Assembly: GCA_023421115.1 (NCBI GenBank)
Contig: JAEZUI010000019.1
Span: 1 to 64,000, forward strand
DNA: 64,000 bases
Reading direction: 5' to 3'
Source of the DNA: Bacillota bacterium
GTDB taxonomy: Bacteria > Bacillota > Clostridia > Acetivibrionales > Acetivibrionaceae
The position numbers and the translations under genes were made by a program. Of the stretch, positions 53,144-62,053 are shown in pieces; position 1 is the first letter of the stretch; each line of letters opens with the position of its first letter. Below the pieces are notes generated by a model, which was not told the DNA's origin, searched no databases, and saw nothing but the letters and a program-made list of their open reading frames with translations.

Positions 53144-55606
53144 ATGATTAAAATAAAAAACCTTATAAAAAACTTTAAAAACAAAAAGCTTATTTGTCTA
53201 TTAAGCTTGCTAATATGTATTATGTTTTCTAAATCCCTAACTGCTTACTCTGAAAATAGTATCCTTCCGGATATTTCACAGAAAAATGTTTTAATTGTGC
53301 ATTCAACTAACCAACTCCTCCCTGGAAATAAGCTTATTAGTTCTACCTTATATAAAACATTAGAGGATGGTGGGATATATCCTTTAAATATCAACATAGA
53401 GTACATGGATAATCAGAGAAACAGCAGTCCTGAATTTCTTATGCAATATAGGGATTTCCTGAAAAACAAATATGAACATACTAAAATAGACTTGATAATT
53501 ACAATTGATAGCTCTTCTCTGTTTTTTTTCAATAAAGAGGGCAAAGACCTCTTTAAAAATGCACCTCTTATTTCAATTACCGCCAGTGAAATAAATACTG
53601 ACGATTACAAAGCAAGAAATACTCTGTTTTTAACAAGCAGTTATGATATCAAAGGTACAATTGATCAAGCAATACATATGCTTCCTGACACAAAAACAAT
53701 CCTATTTGTAAACGGCAGTTCATATCCTGAAGCTGTGTCCGAAAAAAAGATAAAATCAGAACTTTTAGCAAATTATGGTGGTTTGGACATACAATTTTTA
53801 ACCGAGCTTTCTTTTTCTCAAATAGAAAAGAAAGTTTCCTCTCCACTTCCAAATACTATTATTCTGTTCCTAACATACTTCAAAGACGTTGACAATAATG
53901 AATATTCCCCATATCAAACCGCATATGTTTTATCAAAAAAAGCTAGCGTTCCACTTTTTACTTTGTATGAACAAATGTCAACCACCGAAAGCATTGGTGG
54001 TTCTATGGTAAGCTTTCAAGATGAAGGTCTTCAGGCCGGCAAGTACGCTTTAGAAGTGTTGCGAGGTAACTATAATATTATTGGAGGAGTTTCTCTTCCT
54101 CAAAAGTATGTACCCATTTATAACTTTCAAACACTTAAGCGATTCGGCATTGATGAATCCCTTCTCCCTAAAGATGCCAGATTGATGTTTAAGGACCCGA
54201 GCCTCTTTGAAAGATATAAAACTTTAGTAATATCTGTTGTGTCTGTTTTTGTTTTCTTAATTATTCTGATCGCAGCACTTATTGTTAATATCAGGAAAAG
54301 GCGAAAAGTTGAGTCAGAAATTTTAGATATAAATAACCAACTTGAAGCAAAGGTAAGAAAAAGAGCAGAAGAGTTGCAGCACTCTAGGTCAAAGTATATT
54401 GAGCTATTTAACAACATGATAAGTGCAATAATTATCTTTAACGTAAAAAATGAAGGCAGCACATTCATTTTTGAGGATTTAAATAAAGCCACAGAGTGTA
54501 TCGAAAAAATAAATAAAGCTGATTTTATAGGCAGGGATTTAAAAGATTGTTTTCCTGCTTTGCAAAGCAACATGTTAATAATGATGAAACAAGTATGGGG
54601 AACTGGTATCCCTCAGCATTTCGGTCCGATACCCACTGTAAACACCAAATCAAAAGGCTGGAGAGATAATTTCTACATATTTAAACTTTCACAAGATCAA
54701 ATAGCAGTAATGTATAATGATATTACAGAAAAAATTAAACAACAGGAAATCATAAATGAAAACCGTCAGTTAATTAGAGAAACTCTTGAACTAGAAAAAT
54801 TAAGGACGGAATTTTTCGCAAACATATCCCATGAATTTAAAACCCCACTCAATATTATTTTAGGTGTCATACAAATCAATGAATTGATTTTTCAAGATGA
54901 AGAAAAATCAATAGACCGAAAAAAAATACTAAATAATATTACTATTCAAAAACAAAATTGCTTTAGGCTGCTAAAATTAATCAACAACCTTATTGATGTT
55001 ACAAAATTTGATTCAAAAGTTTTTGAACTCAATATGACTAATTGTAATATTGTTTCTTTTGTGGAAGAAATCACTCAATCAGTGGCTGATTATATACAAA
55101 CAAATAATTTAACATTAATATTTGACACGGATACAGAGGAACGAATAATTGCATGTGATTTAGATAAAATCGAAAGAATACTTTATAACCTTCTGTCTAA
55201 TTCTATAAAATATACAGATTCAGGGGGGAGTATCTTTGTAAATATTACTGATGGAGAAGAATCTGTAACAATCACCGTTGAAGATACCGGTATAGGCATC
55301 GAGAAGGAAAAATTGGATATAATATTTGAAAGGTTCAGAAGAATAGATACTTCATTTACAAGAAAAAATGAAGGAAGTGGTATCGGCTTATCCATTGTCA
55401 AATCATTGGTAGAAATGCATGAAGGCACTATTTGTGTAGAGAGCGAATATGGAGTAGGAACAAAATTCATTATAAGTCTACCGGTAAAGGTATTGGAACA
55501 TAAAAATGAAGAAACTCTTAATAAGTTGATAAATAATTCAATTAACAATCGCGTTGAAAGAGCAAAAATTGAGTTTTCTGATATATATAGTAAATTTTCA
55601 GCTTAA
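53144..55606 (+). CDS. Sensor histidine kinase with ABC-substrate-binding-like sensor
   Basis: An 820-residue membrane histidine kinase. An N-terminal membrane segment (LICLLSLLICIMFSKSL) precedes an extracellular region (about residues 40-350) resembling the periplasmic ABC_sub_bind fold: KNVLIVHSTNQLLPGN, DLIITIDSSSLFFF and LTSSYDIKGTIDQAI. A membrane helix follows (VISVVSVFVFLIILIAALIV), then a coiled coil, a PAS-like region, the HisKA site SHEFKTPLN with phospho-His at 563, and an ATPase domain with LLSNSIKYTDSGGSI, DTGIGIEKE and GSGIGLSIVKSL. All kinase motifs are present. No response regulator lies nearby. It follows the ABC transporter; a shared ligand is possible, given the sensor fold. 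Confidence 0.92.
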   Translation: MIKIKNLIKNFKNKKLICLLSLLICIMFSKSLTAYSENSILPDISQKNVLIVHSTNQLLPGNKLISSTLYKTLEDGGIYPLNINIEYMDNQRNSSPEFLMQYRDFLKNKYEHTKIDLIITIDSSSLFFFNKEGKDLFKNAPLISITASEINTDDYKARNTLFLTSSYDIKGTIDQAIHMLPDTKTILFVNGSSYPEAVSEKKIKSELLANYGGLDIQFLTELSFSQIEKKVSSPLPNTIILFLTYFKDVDNNEYSPYQTAYVLSKKASVPLFTLYEQMSTTESIGGSMVSFQDEGLQAGKYALEVLRGNYNIIGGVSLPQKYVPIYNFQTLKRFGIDESLLPKDARLMFKDPSLFERYKTLVISVVSVFVFLIILIAALIVNIRKRRKVESEILDINNQLEAKVRKRAEELQHSRSKYIELFNNMISAIIIFNVKNEGSTFIFEDLNKATECIEKINKADFIGRDLKDCFPALQSNMLIMMKQVWGTGIPQHFGPIPTVNTKSKGWRDNFYIFKLSQDQIAVMYNDITEKIKQQEIINENRQLIRETLELEKLRTEFFANISHEFKTPLNIILGVIQINELIFQDEEKSIDRKKILNNITIQKQNCFRLLKLINNLIDVTKFDSKVFELNMTNCNIVSFVEEITQSVADYIQTNNLTLIFDTDTEERIIACDLDKIERILYNLLSNSIKYTDSGGSIFVNITDGEESVTITVEDTGIGIEKEKLDIIFERFRRIDTSFTRKNEGSGIGLSIVKSLVEMHEGTICVESEYGVGTKFIISLPVKVLEHKNEETLNKLINNSINNRVERAKIEFSDIYSKFSA

Positions 55607-55704
55607 GATTGATACCTTGCAGCCGCTGCACTTACAAAGGCGCAGGCATAGGATGTGCCGCTAACATGAGTCATTCTACCAGAGGCCCTAGCTACCCACA
55701 AGCC
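55603..55704 (-). pseudogene. C-terminal stub of a subtilisin-like protease
   Basis: On the minus strand the sequence reads GLWVARASGRMTHVSGTSYA, then CAFVSAAAARYQS and a stop. GTSYA is the serine active-site motif of S8 proteases. Only about 33 codons remain. It lies 260 bases upstream of the RiPP radical SAM gene; S8 proteases mature some RiPPs, but this one is a fragment. The rest of the 55607-55959 gap shows only AT-rich sequence and the GGGGGAGG ribosome site of the next gene. Confidence 0.6.
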
Positions 55705-55959
55705 CTAAAATGCACTTTTATACACAAAAAATTCCCCAAGCAAATCATTGACTAACAAAAGCTAATGATATAAAATAAAAACTATAAGATACATATTTTG
55801 GAGAAGAATTCAGTACACCTTTTATACAAAAATTAAATTTACATCCACTCAAATTATGTAGCTTCCTCCTCATCCCTTTCACACTACCCTACCATAAAAC
55901 TCTCCAATTAAAATCCTATAAGTCCTATGAATATTATTTTGGGGGAGGCATGTATATTT

Positions 55960-57486
55960 ATGAACAATCCGATTACTGCTGTTTGGGAAATCACTATGGG
56001 TTGCAACATGCGTTGCAAACACTGTGGCTCTAGTTGTGAAAATGCTTTAGATGGTGAAATGACAACTGATGAGGCTTTAAAACTTTGCGATGATTTAGGT
56101 GAATTAGGCTTTAAGTGGATCACTCTATCCGGAGGTGAGCCAACCACAAGGAAAGACTGGGATCTCATTGCCAAGAGACTTAATGAAAATGGAATCATAC
56201 CTAATATGATAACCAACGGATGGCTTATGAGTGAAGAAATAGCCAAAAGAGCAGAAAAGGCTGGAATAAATACTATTGCCATCAGTATTGACGGTCTTGA
56301 AGAAACCCATGACTATATTCGAAAAAAAGACTCTTTTAAAAGAATCATGCAAGCTTTCGATATCCTGAAAAAAAGCAACATCCATGCTTCTGCCATAACC
56401 ACTATAAACAATAGAAATATAAAGGAACTCCCTCAGCTAAGAGACATCTTGATAGAAAAAGGAGTTCGAGGCTGGCAACTTCAACTTGGACTTCCTATGG
56501 GGAATATGGCCAAAAACAGTGACCTTGTTGCGCAGCCTCACCATATAAGTGAAGTAATTGACTTCTCTTACCAAAGTGTAAAGGAAGGTCACAATATTAT
56601 TATTCAACTTGCTGACTGTATAGGCTATTTCGATTTAAAAGAAATAGAAGTAAGGAAAAATAACAGTGGCAACGATACCTATAGCTGGATGGGATGCGGT
56701 GCTGGCAAATACAACCTTGGAATTCTCCATAACGCTGATATTTTGGGTTGTACATCCGTTAGAGACAGAAGCTTTATTGAAGGAAATGCAAAAACAACTC
56801 CAATTAAGGACATCTGGGAAAATCCAAATAGTTTCAGCTGGAACAGAAATATGACCAAGGATAAACTTTGTGGGGTATGTAAAAAATGCGAATACGGAAA
56901 CCAATGCCTTGGTGGCTGCTCAAACACCAGGTTGACCATGGAGGGAAGTGTATACGCTGAAAACAAGTACTGTTCATACAATGTTGCAATTAGTACAGCA
57001 AATGAACAGCTTAAGAAAATAGAAGATATTGATGTAATCAAATCAAAAGCAAGAAAGTTTGCAGCCAATGGTAATTTCCAACTATCTGAAATATTGCTCT
57101 CAAAAGCAATTGACCTTGGAAAAGCCGATAAGGAGTTATATGAGTTTTATGGGTTTGTGAGCTTTATGCTTGGTAATTATTCAGATGCAAAAAAAGCCAA
57201 TGAAGAAGCACTGAAAATTCATCCGGATAGTGCGTATGCCAATAAAGGAATGGGCCTCTCAATAGCGAGACTTGGTGAAGTAGATAAAGGAATAGAGTTT
57301 TTACGAAAGGCAATAAGCTTATCCGATGAAAACTTTACTGATCCTTACTATGATCTTGCAGTTATACTTTTTGAAAACGGGAGAAAAGAAGAAGCTTTAA
57401 GTGTTATTGAAGAAGGAAGAAACAAATATAAAAGCTTTGAAGATGCTAGCAAAGATCTTTATGAGATGCTGACAAATGCCTCTTAG
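55960..57486 (+). CDS. Radical SAM/SPASM peptide maturase with TPR tail
   Basis: A 508-residue radical SAM enzyme. The radical SAM domain has WEITMGCNMRCKHCGSSC (C-x3-C-x2-C) near residue 10, GEPTTRKDWD, and the strand AISIDGLEETHDYIR. The SPASM domain (about 240-345) holds Cys clusters for extra Fe-S centres: GCGAGKYNLGILHNADILGC, CGVCKKCEYGNQCLGGC. Residues from about 375 to 500 form TPR-like repeats (SDAKKANEEALKIHPDSAY; LGEVDKGIEFLRKAIS). It probably modifies the precursor at 59766, and the TPR part may bind it in place of a leader-binding (RRE) protein. ATG 55960 is 11 bases after GGAGG. The gene precedes the exporter by 11 bases. Which chemistry it does is not fixed by the sequence; see findings. 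Confidence 0.9.
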   Translation: MNNPITAVWEITMGCNMRCKHCGSSCENALDGEMTTDEALKLCDDLGELGFKWITLSGGEPTTRKDWDLIAKRLNENGIIPNMITNGWLMSEEIAKRAEKAGINTIAISIDGLEETHDYIRKKDSFKRIMQAFDILKKSNIHASAITTINNRNIKELPQLRDILIEKGVRGWQLQLGLPMGNMAKNSDLVAQPHHISEVIDFSYQSVKEGHNIIIQLADCIGYFDLKEIEVRKNNSGNDTYSWMGCGAGKYNLGILHNADILGCTSVRDRSFIEGNAKTTPIKDIWENPNSFSWNRNMTKDKLCGVCKKCEYGNQCLGGCSNTRLTMEGSVYAENKYCSYNVAISTANEQLKKIEDIDVIKSKARKFAANGNFQLSEILLSKAIDLGKADKELYEFYGFVSFMLGNYSDAKKANEEALKIHPDSAYANKGMGLSIARLGEVDKGIEFLRKAISLSDENFTDPYYDLAVILFENGRKEEALSVIEEGRNKYKSFEDASKDLYEMLTNAS

Positions 57487-57497
57487 GAGTGATATAA

Positions 57498-59708
57498 ATG
57501 CAAAAGCATCTGTTTAAGAGATACATATGCATAAGACAATATGATATCACAGACTGTGGAGCTGCTTGTCTATCTAGCATTGCCCGCTACTACGGACTTA
57601 AAATTTCTCTGACAAAAATAAGGGAAATGGCTGGCACCGATACTCAAGGGGCAAATGCTTACGGATTAATTAGTGCTGCAAAAAATCTGGGCTTTTGTGC
57701 AAAGGGTTTTAAAGCTTCGAAGGAAGAATTAGCGACTGATTTTAAGCTTCCTGCAATAGCGAATGTACTGGTAGATAACAAGCTCACACACTTTGTTGTA
57801 ATTTATTCAATAAAAAATAATACCATTATTGCTGCCGACCCGGATAAGGGAATAGTTAAGTATACCCTTGATTCGTTTTGTTCCATTTGGACCGGCGGTC
57901 TTATTTTGCTCGAGCCGGATGAGAACTTTCAAAAAGGCAACCATACGGAAAGTATGCTTTTAAAATTTGCATGTGTTCTTAAGCCTTTGAAAAGAACTCT
58001 TCTAGGTATTTTTGTTGCGTCATTAATATATACTGCTCTTGGGCTTTTGGGCTCCTTTTACATAAAGTATCTTTTCGACGACCTTATAAAATTTGAAAAA
58101 CTTGCGGATCTCAATAGAGTTTCAATGGGTTTTGTTGCTATATTTGTAATTCAGATTGTTTTAAATCTATATAGAAACGTCCTTCTCACAAAACTTAGTA
58201 TAAGTATTGATAAAACAATAATGATGGAGTATTACTCCTATGTATTGAAACTCCCGATGAATTTCTTCAACTCAAGGAAGGTAGGAGAAATTATATCAAG
58301 ATTTCTTGATGCTTCAAAAATAAGGGATGCAATTTCCGGCGCTACTCTGACAATAATGATTGATACCCTTATGGCCTTTGCCGGTGGAATCATTTTATAC
58401 ATGCAAAACCCATTTCTGTTTCTTATAGCTGTTATTGTCATTTTATCGTATGGAATAATTGTAACCTGTTTTAACGTGCCGATAAAAAATGCCAACAGAA
58501 AAATTATGGAAGATAATGCACAATTGGCCTCTTCCCTAGTGGAAACCATTGAAGGAGTAGAAACTGTTAAGTCCTTTTGCGCTGAGGAACATACAGTAAA
58601 AACCACTGGTGAGAAATTAGAAAAGTTAATGGTAAGCTCTTTTAAAGAAGCCCTACTACAAATAAACCTCTCTTCCCTAACAGGTTTCATAGCCGGCCTT
58701 GGAGGAATAGTTATACTGTGGGCAGGTGCGTATAGTGTCATCTTGGGTAATATGAGTTCCGGTCAGTTGCTGGCGTTTAATGCACTTTTAGCATATTTTC
58801 TTTCCCCGGTCAAAAATTTAATTGATCTCCAGCCGCTTATTCAAACAGCAATTGTTGCATCTAACAGGCTTGGAGAAATACTTGAACTCAGCACTGAAAA
58901 GGATTTAAAACACGAAACTGACAATTCCCCGAATTCCTTAAAAGGTGATATTGAGTTCAAAAATGTTGATTTCCGATATGGAACAAGAAAGCTTGTACTA
59001 AAGGATATTAATATGACTATACCCCAAGGCAAAAAAATAGCTCTAGTAGGTGAAAGCGGTTCAGGGAAAACAACCTTGGTAAGACTACTGATGGATTTTT
59101 ACATTCCTGAAAAAGGAGATATTCTTTTATCAGGACATAATATAAGAGCTATAAAACTTGATGTGATAAGAAAGAGAATTGCGTTTGTTTCCCAGGATGT
59201 TTTCATTTTTAGCGGCACAGTTACTGAAAACCTTTGCTTAGGTCTTACAAATATTAATGAGATGGAGATTGTGAACGCCTGTAAAATGGCTAAAGCCCAT
59301 GACTTTATAGAAGAACTTCCGCAAAAATATGATACCTTCTTACACGAAAGTGGTTCCAACCTTTCAGAAGGTCAGAAACAAAGGCTTGCCATTGCAAGAG
59401 CACTGCTAAAAAACCCGGATATATTGATTTTAGATGAAGCAACCAGCAATTTAGACAGCATTACCGAAAATTATATTCAAGGCACTCTAAATGCTTTCTC
59501 CGCCGATATTACAGTAATTATAATAGCACATAGATTAAGTACCATTTCAAGCTGTGACAAAATCTATGTATTGGATAAAGGAGAAATCGCAGAGAGCGGA
59601 ACTCATGTCGAGCTTTTGGCCCAGAAAGGTTGTTATTATAAAATGTGGCAGCACACAGAAAGTGTTGCAATATCTAATGAAGCTGATATGAATACAAAAG
59701 CAATATAA
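57498..59708 (+). CDS. C39-peptidase ABC exporter (PCAT)
   Basis: A 736-residue half-transporter with a built-in protease. The N-terminal C39 peptidase (about 1-140) has the catalytic Cys in YDITDCGAACLSSIARYYG, His in LTHFVVIY and Asp in AADPDKGIV. Six membrane helices follow (about 155-440). The ATPase has GESGSGKTTLVRLL, LSEGQKQRLAIARAL and ILILDEATSNLDS. It should cut the leader after a GG motif and export the peptide. The precursor at 59766 has exactly such a motif. All motifs are intact, and the protein has the usual PCAT length. Confidence 0.95.
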   Translation: MQKHLFKRYICIRQYDITDCGAACLSSIARYYGLKISLTKIREMAGTDTQGANAYGLISAAKNLGFCAKGFKASKEELATDFKLPAIANVLVDNKLTHFVVIYSIKNNTIIAADPDKGIVKYTLDSFCSIWTGGLILLEPDENFQKGNHTESMLLKFACVLKPLKRTLLGIFVASLIYTALGLLGSFYIKYLFDDLIKFEKLADLNRVSMGFVAIFVIQIVLNLYRNVLLTKLSISIDKTIMMEYYSYVLKLPMNFFNSRKVGEIISRFLDASKIRDAISGATLTIMIDTLMAFAGGIILYMQNPFLFLIAVIVILSYGIIVTCFNVPIKNANRKIMEDNAQLASSLVETIEGVETVKSFCAEEHTVKTTGEKLEKLMVSSFKEALLQINLSSLTGFIAGLGGIVILWAGAYSVILGNMSSGQLLAFNALLAYFLSPVKNLIDLQPLIQTAIVASNRLGEILELSTEKDLKHETDNSPNSLKGDIEFKNVDFRYGTRKLVLKDINMTIPQGKKIALVGESGSGKTTLVRLLMDFYIPEKGDILLSGHNIRAIKLDVIRKRIAFVSQDVFIFSGTVTENLCLGLTNINEMEIVNACKMAKAHDFIEELPQKYDTFLHESGSNLSEGQKQRLAIARALLKNPDILILDEATSNLDSITENYIQGTLNAFSADITVIIIAHRLSTISSCDKIYVLDKGEIAESGTHVELLAQKGCYYKMWQHTESVAISNEADMNTKAI

Positions 59709-59765
59709 AGAGAAATTGCTTTTGTTTACATATAAAGATTACCAAGATAGAAAGGAGGTTAAATT

Positions 59766-60014
59766 ATGTCAGACTCAAAGAAATTATCCGTAGGTAAAGA
59801 ATTAACAGATGATGAACTTATGGAAATGACAGGCGGGCACAGGTTCTGCAAAACTCATTGTAAGCGTTTTCCATTTAAGCCTGAAACTCCTACTACTAAG
59901 TATGGTATTCAGCCGGAGGTCATTGCAAAGTATGGTATTGAGCCAGAGGCTAGACCACTGTATGGTATTGCGCCAGATCAGCCTAGAACGTTGTATGGCA
60001 TTGATCCATTTTAG
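59766..60014 (+). CDS. RiPP precursor with four X-Tyr-Gly-Ile repeats
   Basis: An 82-residue precursor. Residues 1-24 are an acidic leader ending LTDDELMEMTGG, the L-x3-E-L-x4-G-G form cut by C39 peptidases. The core (25-82) begins HRFCKTHCKRF, then carries four repeats of X-Y-G-I-x-P (KYGIQP, KYGIEP, LYGIAP, LYGIDP) with Tyr at 46, 56, 66 and 77, that is spacings of 10, 10 and 11. At DNA level the repeats are 30-33-base near-copies. X-Tyr-Gly repeats are the substrate signature of PlpX-type spliceases, which excise a tyramine unit from Y-G. AAAGGAGG precedes the ATG, and a terminator follows. Product and modification are inference. Confidence 0.9.
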   Translation: MSDSKKLSVGKELTDDELMEMTGGHRFCKTHCKRFPFKPETPTTKYGIQPEVIAKYGIEPEARPLYGIAPDQPRTLYGIDPF

Positions 60015-60040
60015 TATTTCTTAATTTCATCTATTTTTGG

Positions 60041-60067
60041 AGGCATAGCCAAAAGCTGTGCCTTTTT
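60041..60067 (+). terminator. Intrinsic terminator of the RiPP locus
   Basis: AGGCATAGC and GCTGTGCCT form a 9-base stem (one G-U pair) followed by TTTTTC, 26 bases after the precursor stop. Confidence 0.8.
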
Positions 60068-60192
60068 CTAACATCATTTTATACACTTCAATAGTGACAA
60101 ACAGCTCATCAAATGAATAGAACTTATTGACAAACGGGATCAAATTTTTTATGATACAAGAAAAACTACGAATGCAAGAAACGAGGTACAAG

Positions 60193-60675
60193 ATGAGAAT
60201 AAGATTAGCGACTATGGAAGACTTGAACACAATTACCGAAGTAGAAGCCCTCTGCTTTCCACATGCAGAAGCAGCAACAAAAGAATCCTTTCGCAAGAGG
60301 CTTGAAGTATTTCCCAATCATTTCTGGCTCTTAGCAGATGAGGAACGCCTCGTCAGCATTGTCAATGGAATGTCTACAAACCTGGAAATGTTACAAGATG
60401 AGATGTTTGAGGATGCATCGATGCATGATGAAAATGGGGCATGGCAGATGATCTTCGGAGTTGCAACAATTCCTGAGTATCGCAAACAAGGCTGCATGAA
60501 GAGATTAATGAAACATGTGATTTCCGAAGTTCACTCTCAAGGAAGAAAGGGACTGGTACTGACTTGTAAGGAAGATTTAGTACCTTATTATGAGAAGTTA
60601 GGCTTTGTGAACGAAGGCAAGTCAGAATCAACACATGGTGGTGCTGTTTGGTTTGATATGCGGCTGACATTTTAG
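60193..60675 (+). CDS. GNAT-family acetyltransferase
   Basis: A 160-residue N-acetyltransferase. MRIRLATMEDLNTITEVEALCF opens the fold. The acetyl-CoA motif A is IFGVATIPEYRKQGCMKRLMKHV (R/Q-x-x-G-x-G/A with Cys in place of the second Gly), followed by LTCKEDLVPYYEKLGFVNEG. ATG 60193 has GAGGT 7 bases upstream. The gene is beyond the RiPP terminator, so it is probably not part of that locus. The substrate is unknown. Confidence 0.88.
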   Translation: MRIRLATMEDLNTITEVEALCFPHAEAATKESFRKRLEVFPNHFWLLADEERLVSIVNGMSTNLEMLQDEMFEDASMHDENGAWQMIFGVATIPEYRKQGCMKRLMKHVISEVHSQGRKGLVLTCKEDLVPYYEKLGFVNEGKSESTHGGAVWFDMRLTF

Positions 60676-60815
60676 CATAAAAAAGATCGTAATGTTCTAG
60701 AAGAATTGAACTACTAGTACCTTAGATTATGGACATCTTTAGTGCCATAAAAGAGCCCATAAAATAAGCTCTTCAATTATCTTTGGCTTAAAACTTCAGC
60801 ATAAAGTTCATTCAA

Positions 60816-61124
60816 TCACAAAGGAGCGCTCACTGCATCTTTATATTGAACATATCTTAAGCAAAGCCCTTTTGGTTGAGCCATTGGAATGCCTTCAGTG
60901 CGTTTATTTCCATCTAATATTTTTTTCACTTCGTCAGCTACTAATTTATTTTTACCAACCTCTAAAAGAATCCCCACAATCAGTCTTGCCATATGAAGTA
61001 AAAACTCATCACTATTTACTATAATTTCAATAACCATACCATTTTCAATAATATCTAAGGAATTAATAGTTTTTACTGTGGATTTCGAGCCCTCTTTCAA
61101 GCTTGTAAAGCTTTTAAAATCATG
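60816..61124 (-). pseudogene. truA: C-terminal fragment of tRNA pseudouridine synthase A
   Basis: A minus-strand stretch reads HDFKSFTSLKEGSKSTVKTI, then IIVNSDEFLLHMARLIVGIL and MAQPKGLCLRYVQYK. This is the last 40 percent of TruA: DF.SF....K.TV.TI, FL..M.R..VG.LLEVG, and GL.L..V.Y. The N-terminal half with the catalytic Asp is missing. The fragment abuts the cysS fragment on the other strand (61124 against 61119). It is a rearrangement junction. Confidence 0.8.
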
Positions 61125-61805
61125 GGTGCATCCTTAGGTAATATTTTAGAATCAAAAGAATTATTATCAAGTTATCACCTCGAAGTCTTAAGGTTTAGTA
61201 TCCTATTAAACTCTTCTCAGGATTCGAAAGAACTTACAGCTTCTGATTTTGTAGCCTCAGAAAAGAAACTTTACTATTTTTATAAGACTTTAAATAACAT
61301 CAATAACTTTGCAAATAAAAATAGAGAGCTAAATGAAAGCATTCCTCTTCATGGTAGGATTATCAAACCAGATGTAGTAGACAATATTAAAATATTATTT
61401 GTTGCCGCTATCAACGATAATTTCAATACTTCCTTAGCTATTTCCGAGTTTGCACAGGTATTTAAGTATTCAAATGCTTTATTAAATAATGCTAATGAAA
61501 ATCCTCTTCACAAACTTACCACGTTAAATAAAATACACAAAGATATTTTAGCAGTAGCAAACTTATTGGGTCTTTTCTTAGAAGCACCTGAAGTATTTAT
61601 CTTAGAAATGAAAGAAAAATATATAAAGCTTAGTAATATTGATATGGAAGAAGTTAAAAAACTAATGGATTTAAGACAAAAGGCTAAACTCAAAAAGAAT
61701 TATAAATTGTCAGATGAATTAAAAGCGACACTTGATCAAAAAGGCATTATTGTTCGAGACTCACTATTTGATTCTGAATGGGACATTAAAGAGTTATATG
61801 CTTAA
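61119..61805 (+). pseudogene. cysS: C-terminal half of cysteinyl-tRNA synthetase
   Basis: A plus-strand stretch of about 228 codons: IMGASLGNILESKELLSSYH, then LEVLRFSILLN, the helical DALR-like domain (INDNFNTSLAISEFAQVFKY) and the C-terminal LRQKAKLKKNYKLSDELKAT, then DQKGIIVRDS. KIMGASLGN stands where CysRS has KMSKSLGN. The catalytic N-terminal half with the HIGH motif and zinc site is missing. A terminator follows. The fragment could be translated from ATG 61122, but without an active site it is not an enzyme. Confidence 0.8.
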
Positions 61806-61882
61806 TATTGAGGCTTTCATTGTCTAAAACGAACCTAATTGATACAATTTCAGAAATCGAGATCATACATAGTTATACATTT

Positions 61883-61928
61883 AAAACGGAATCCCTCAGT
61901 TGCTTATCGAGAAATTCCGTTTTTTCAT
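61883..61928 (+). terminator. Intrinsic terminator after the cysS fragment
   Basis: AAAACGGAAT and ATTCCGTTTT form a 10-base perfect stem with a 21-base loop, followed by a T-rich run (TTCATTTTTTTT). Confidence 0.8.
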
Positions 61929-62053
61929 TTTTTTTAATGCTATTGCGTTAATGTTTCACATTGTATCCAATTCCATTTATAGTTATAGCACATGCTCCCG
62001 ATGGAATTTTTGCGATTCACAGGTTCACCAATACTAAGTCTTAAAGTCTTGCA

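Noticed and set aside
60193..60675. GNAT acetyltransferase as part of the RiPP locus
   Set aside because: A terminator separates it from the precursor and it has its own ribosome site; no other link is visible.
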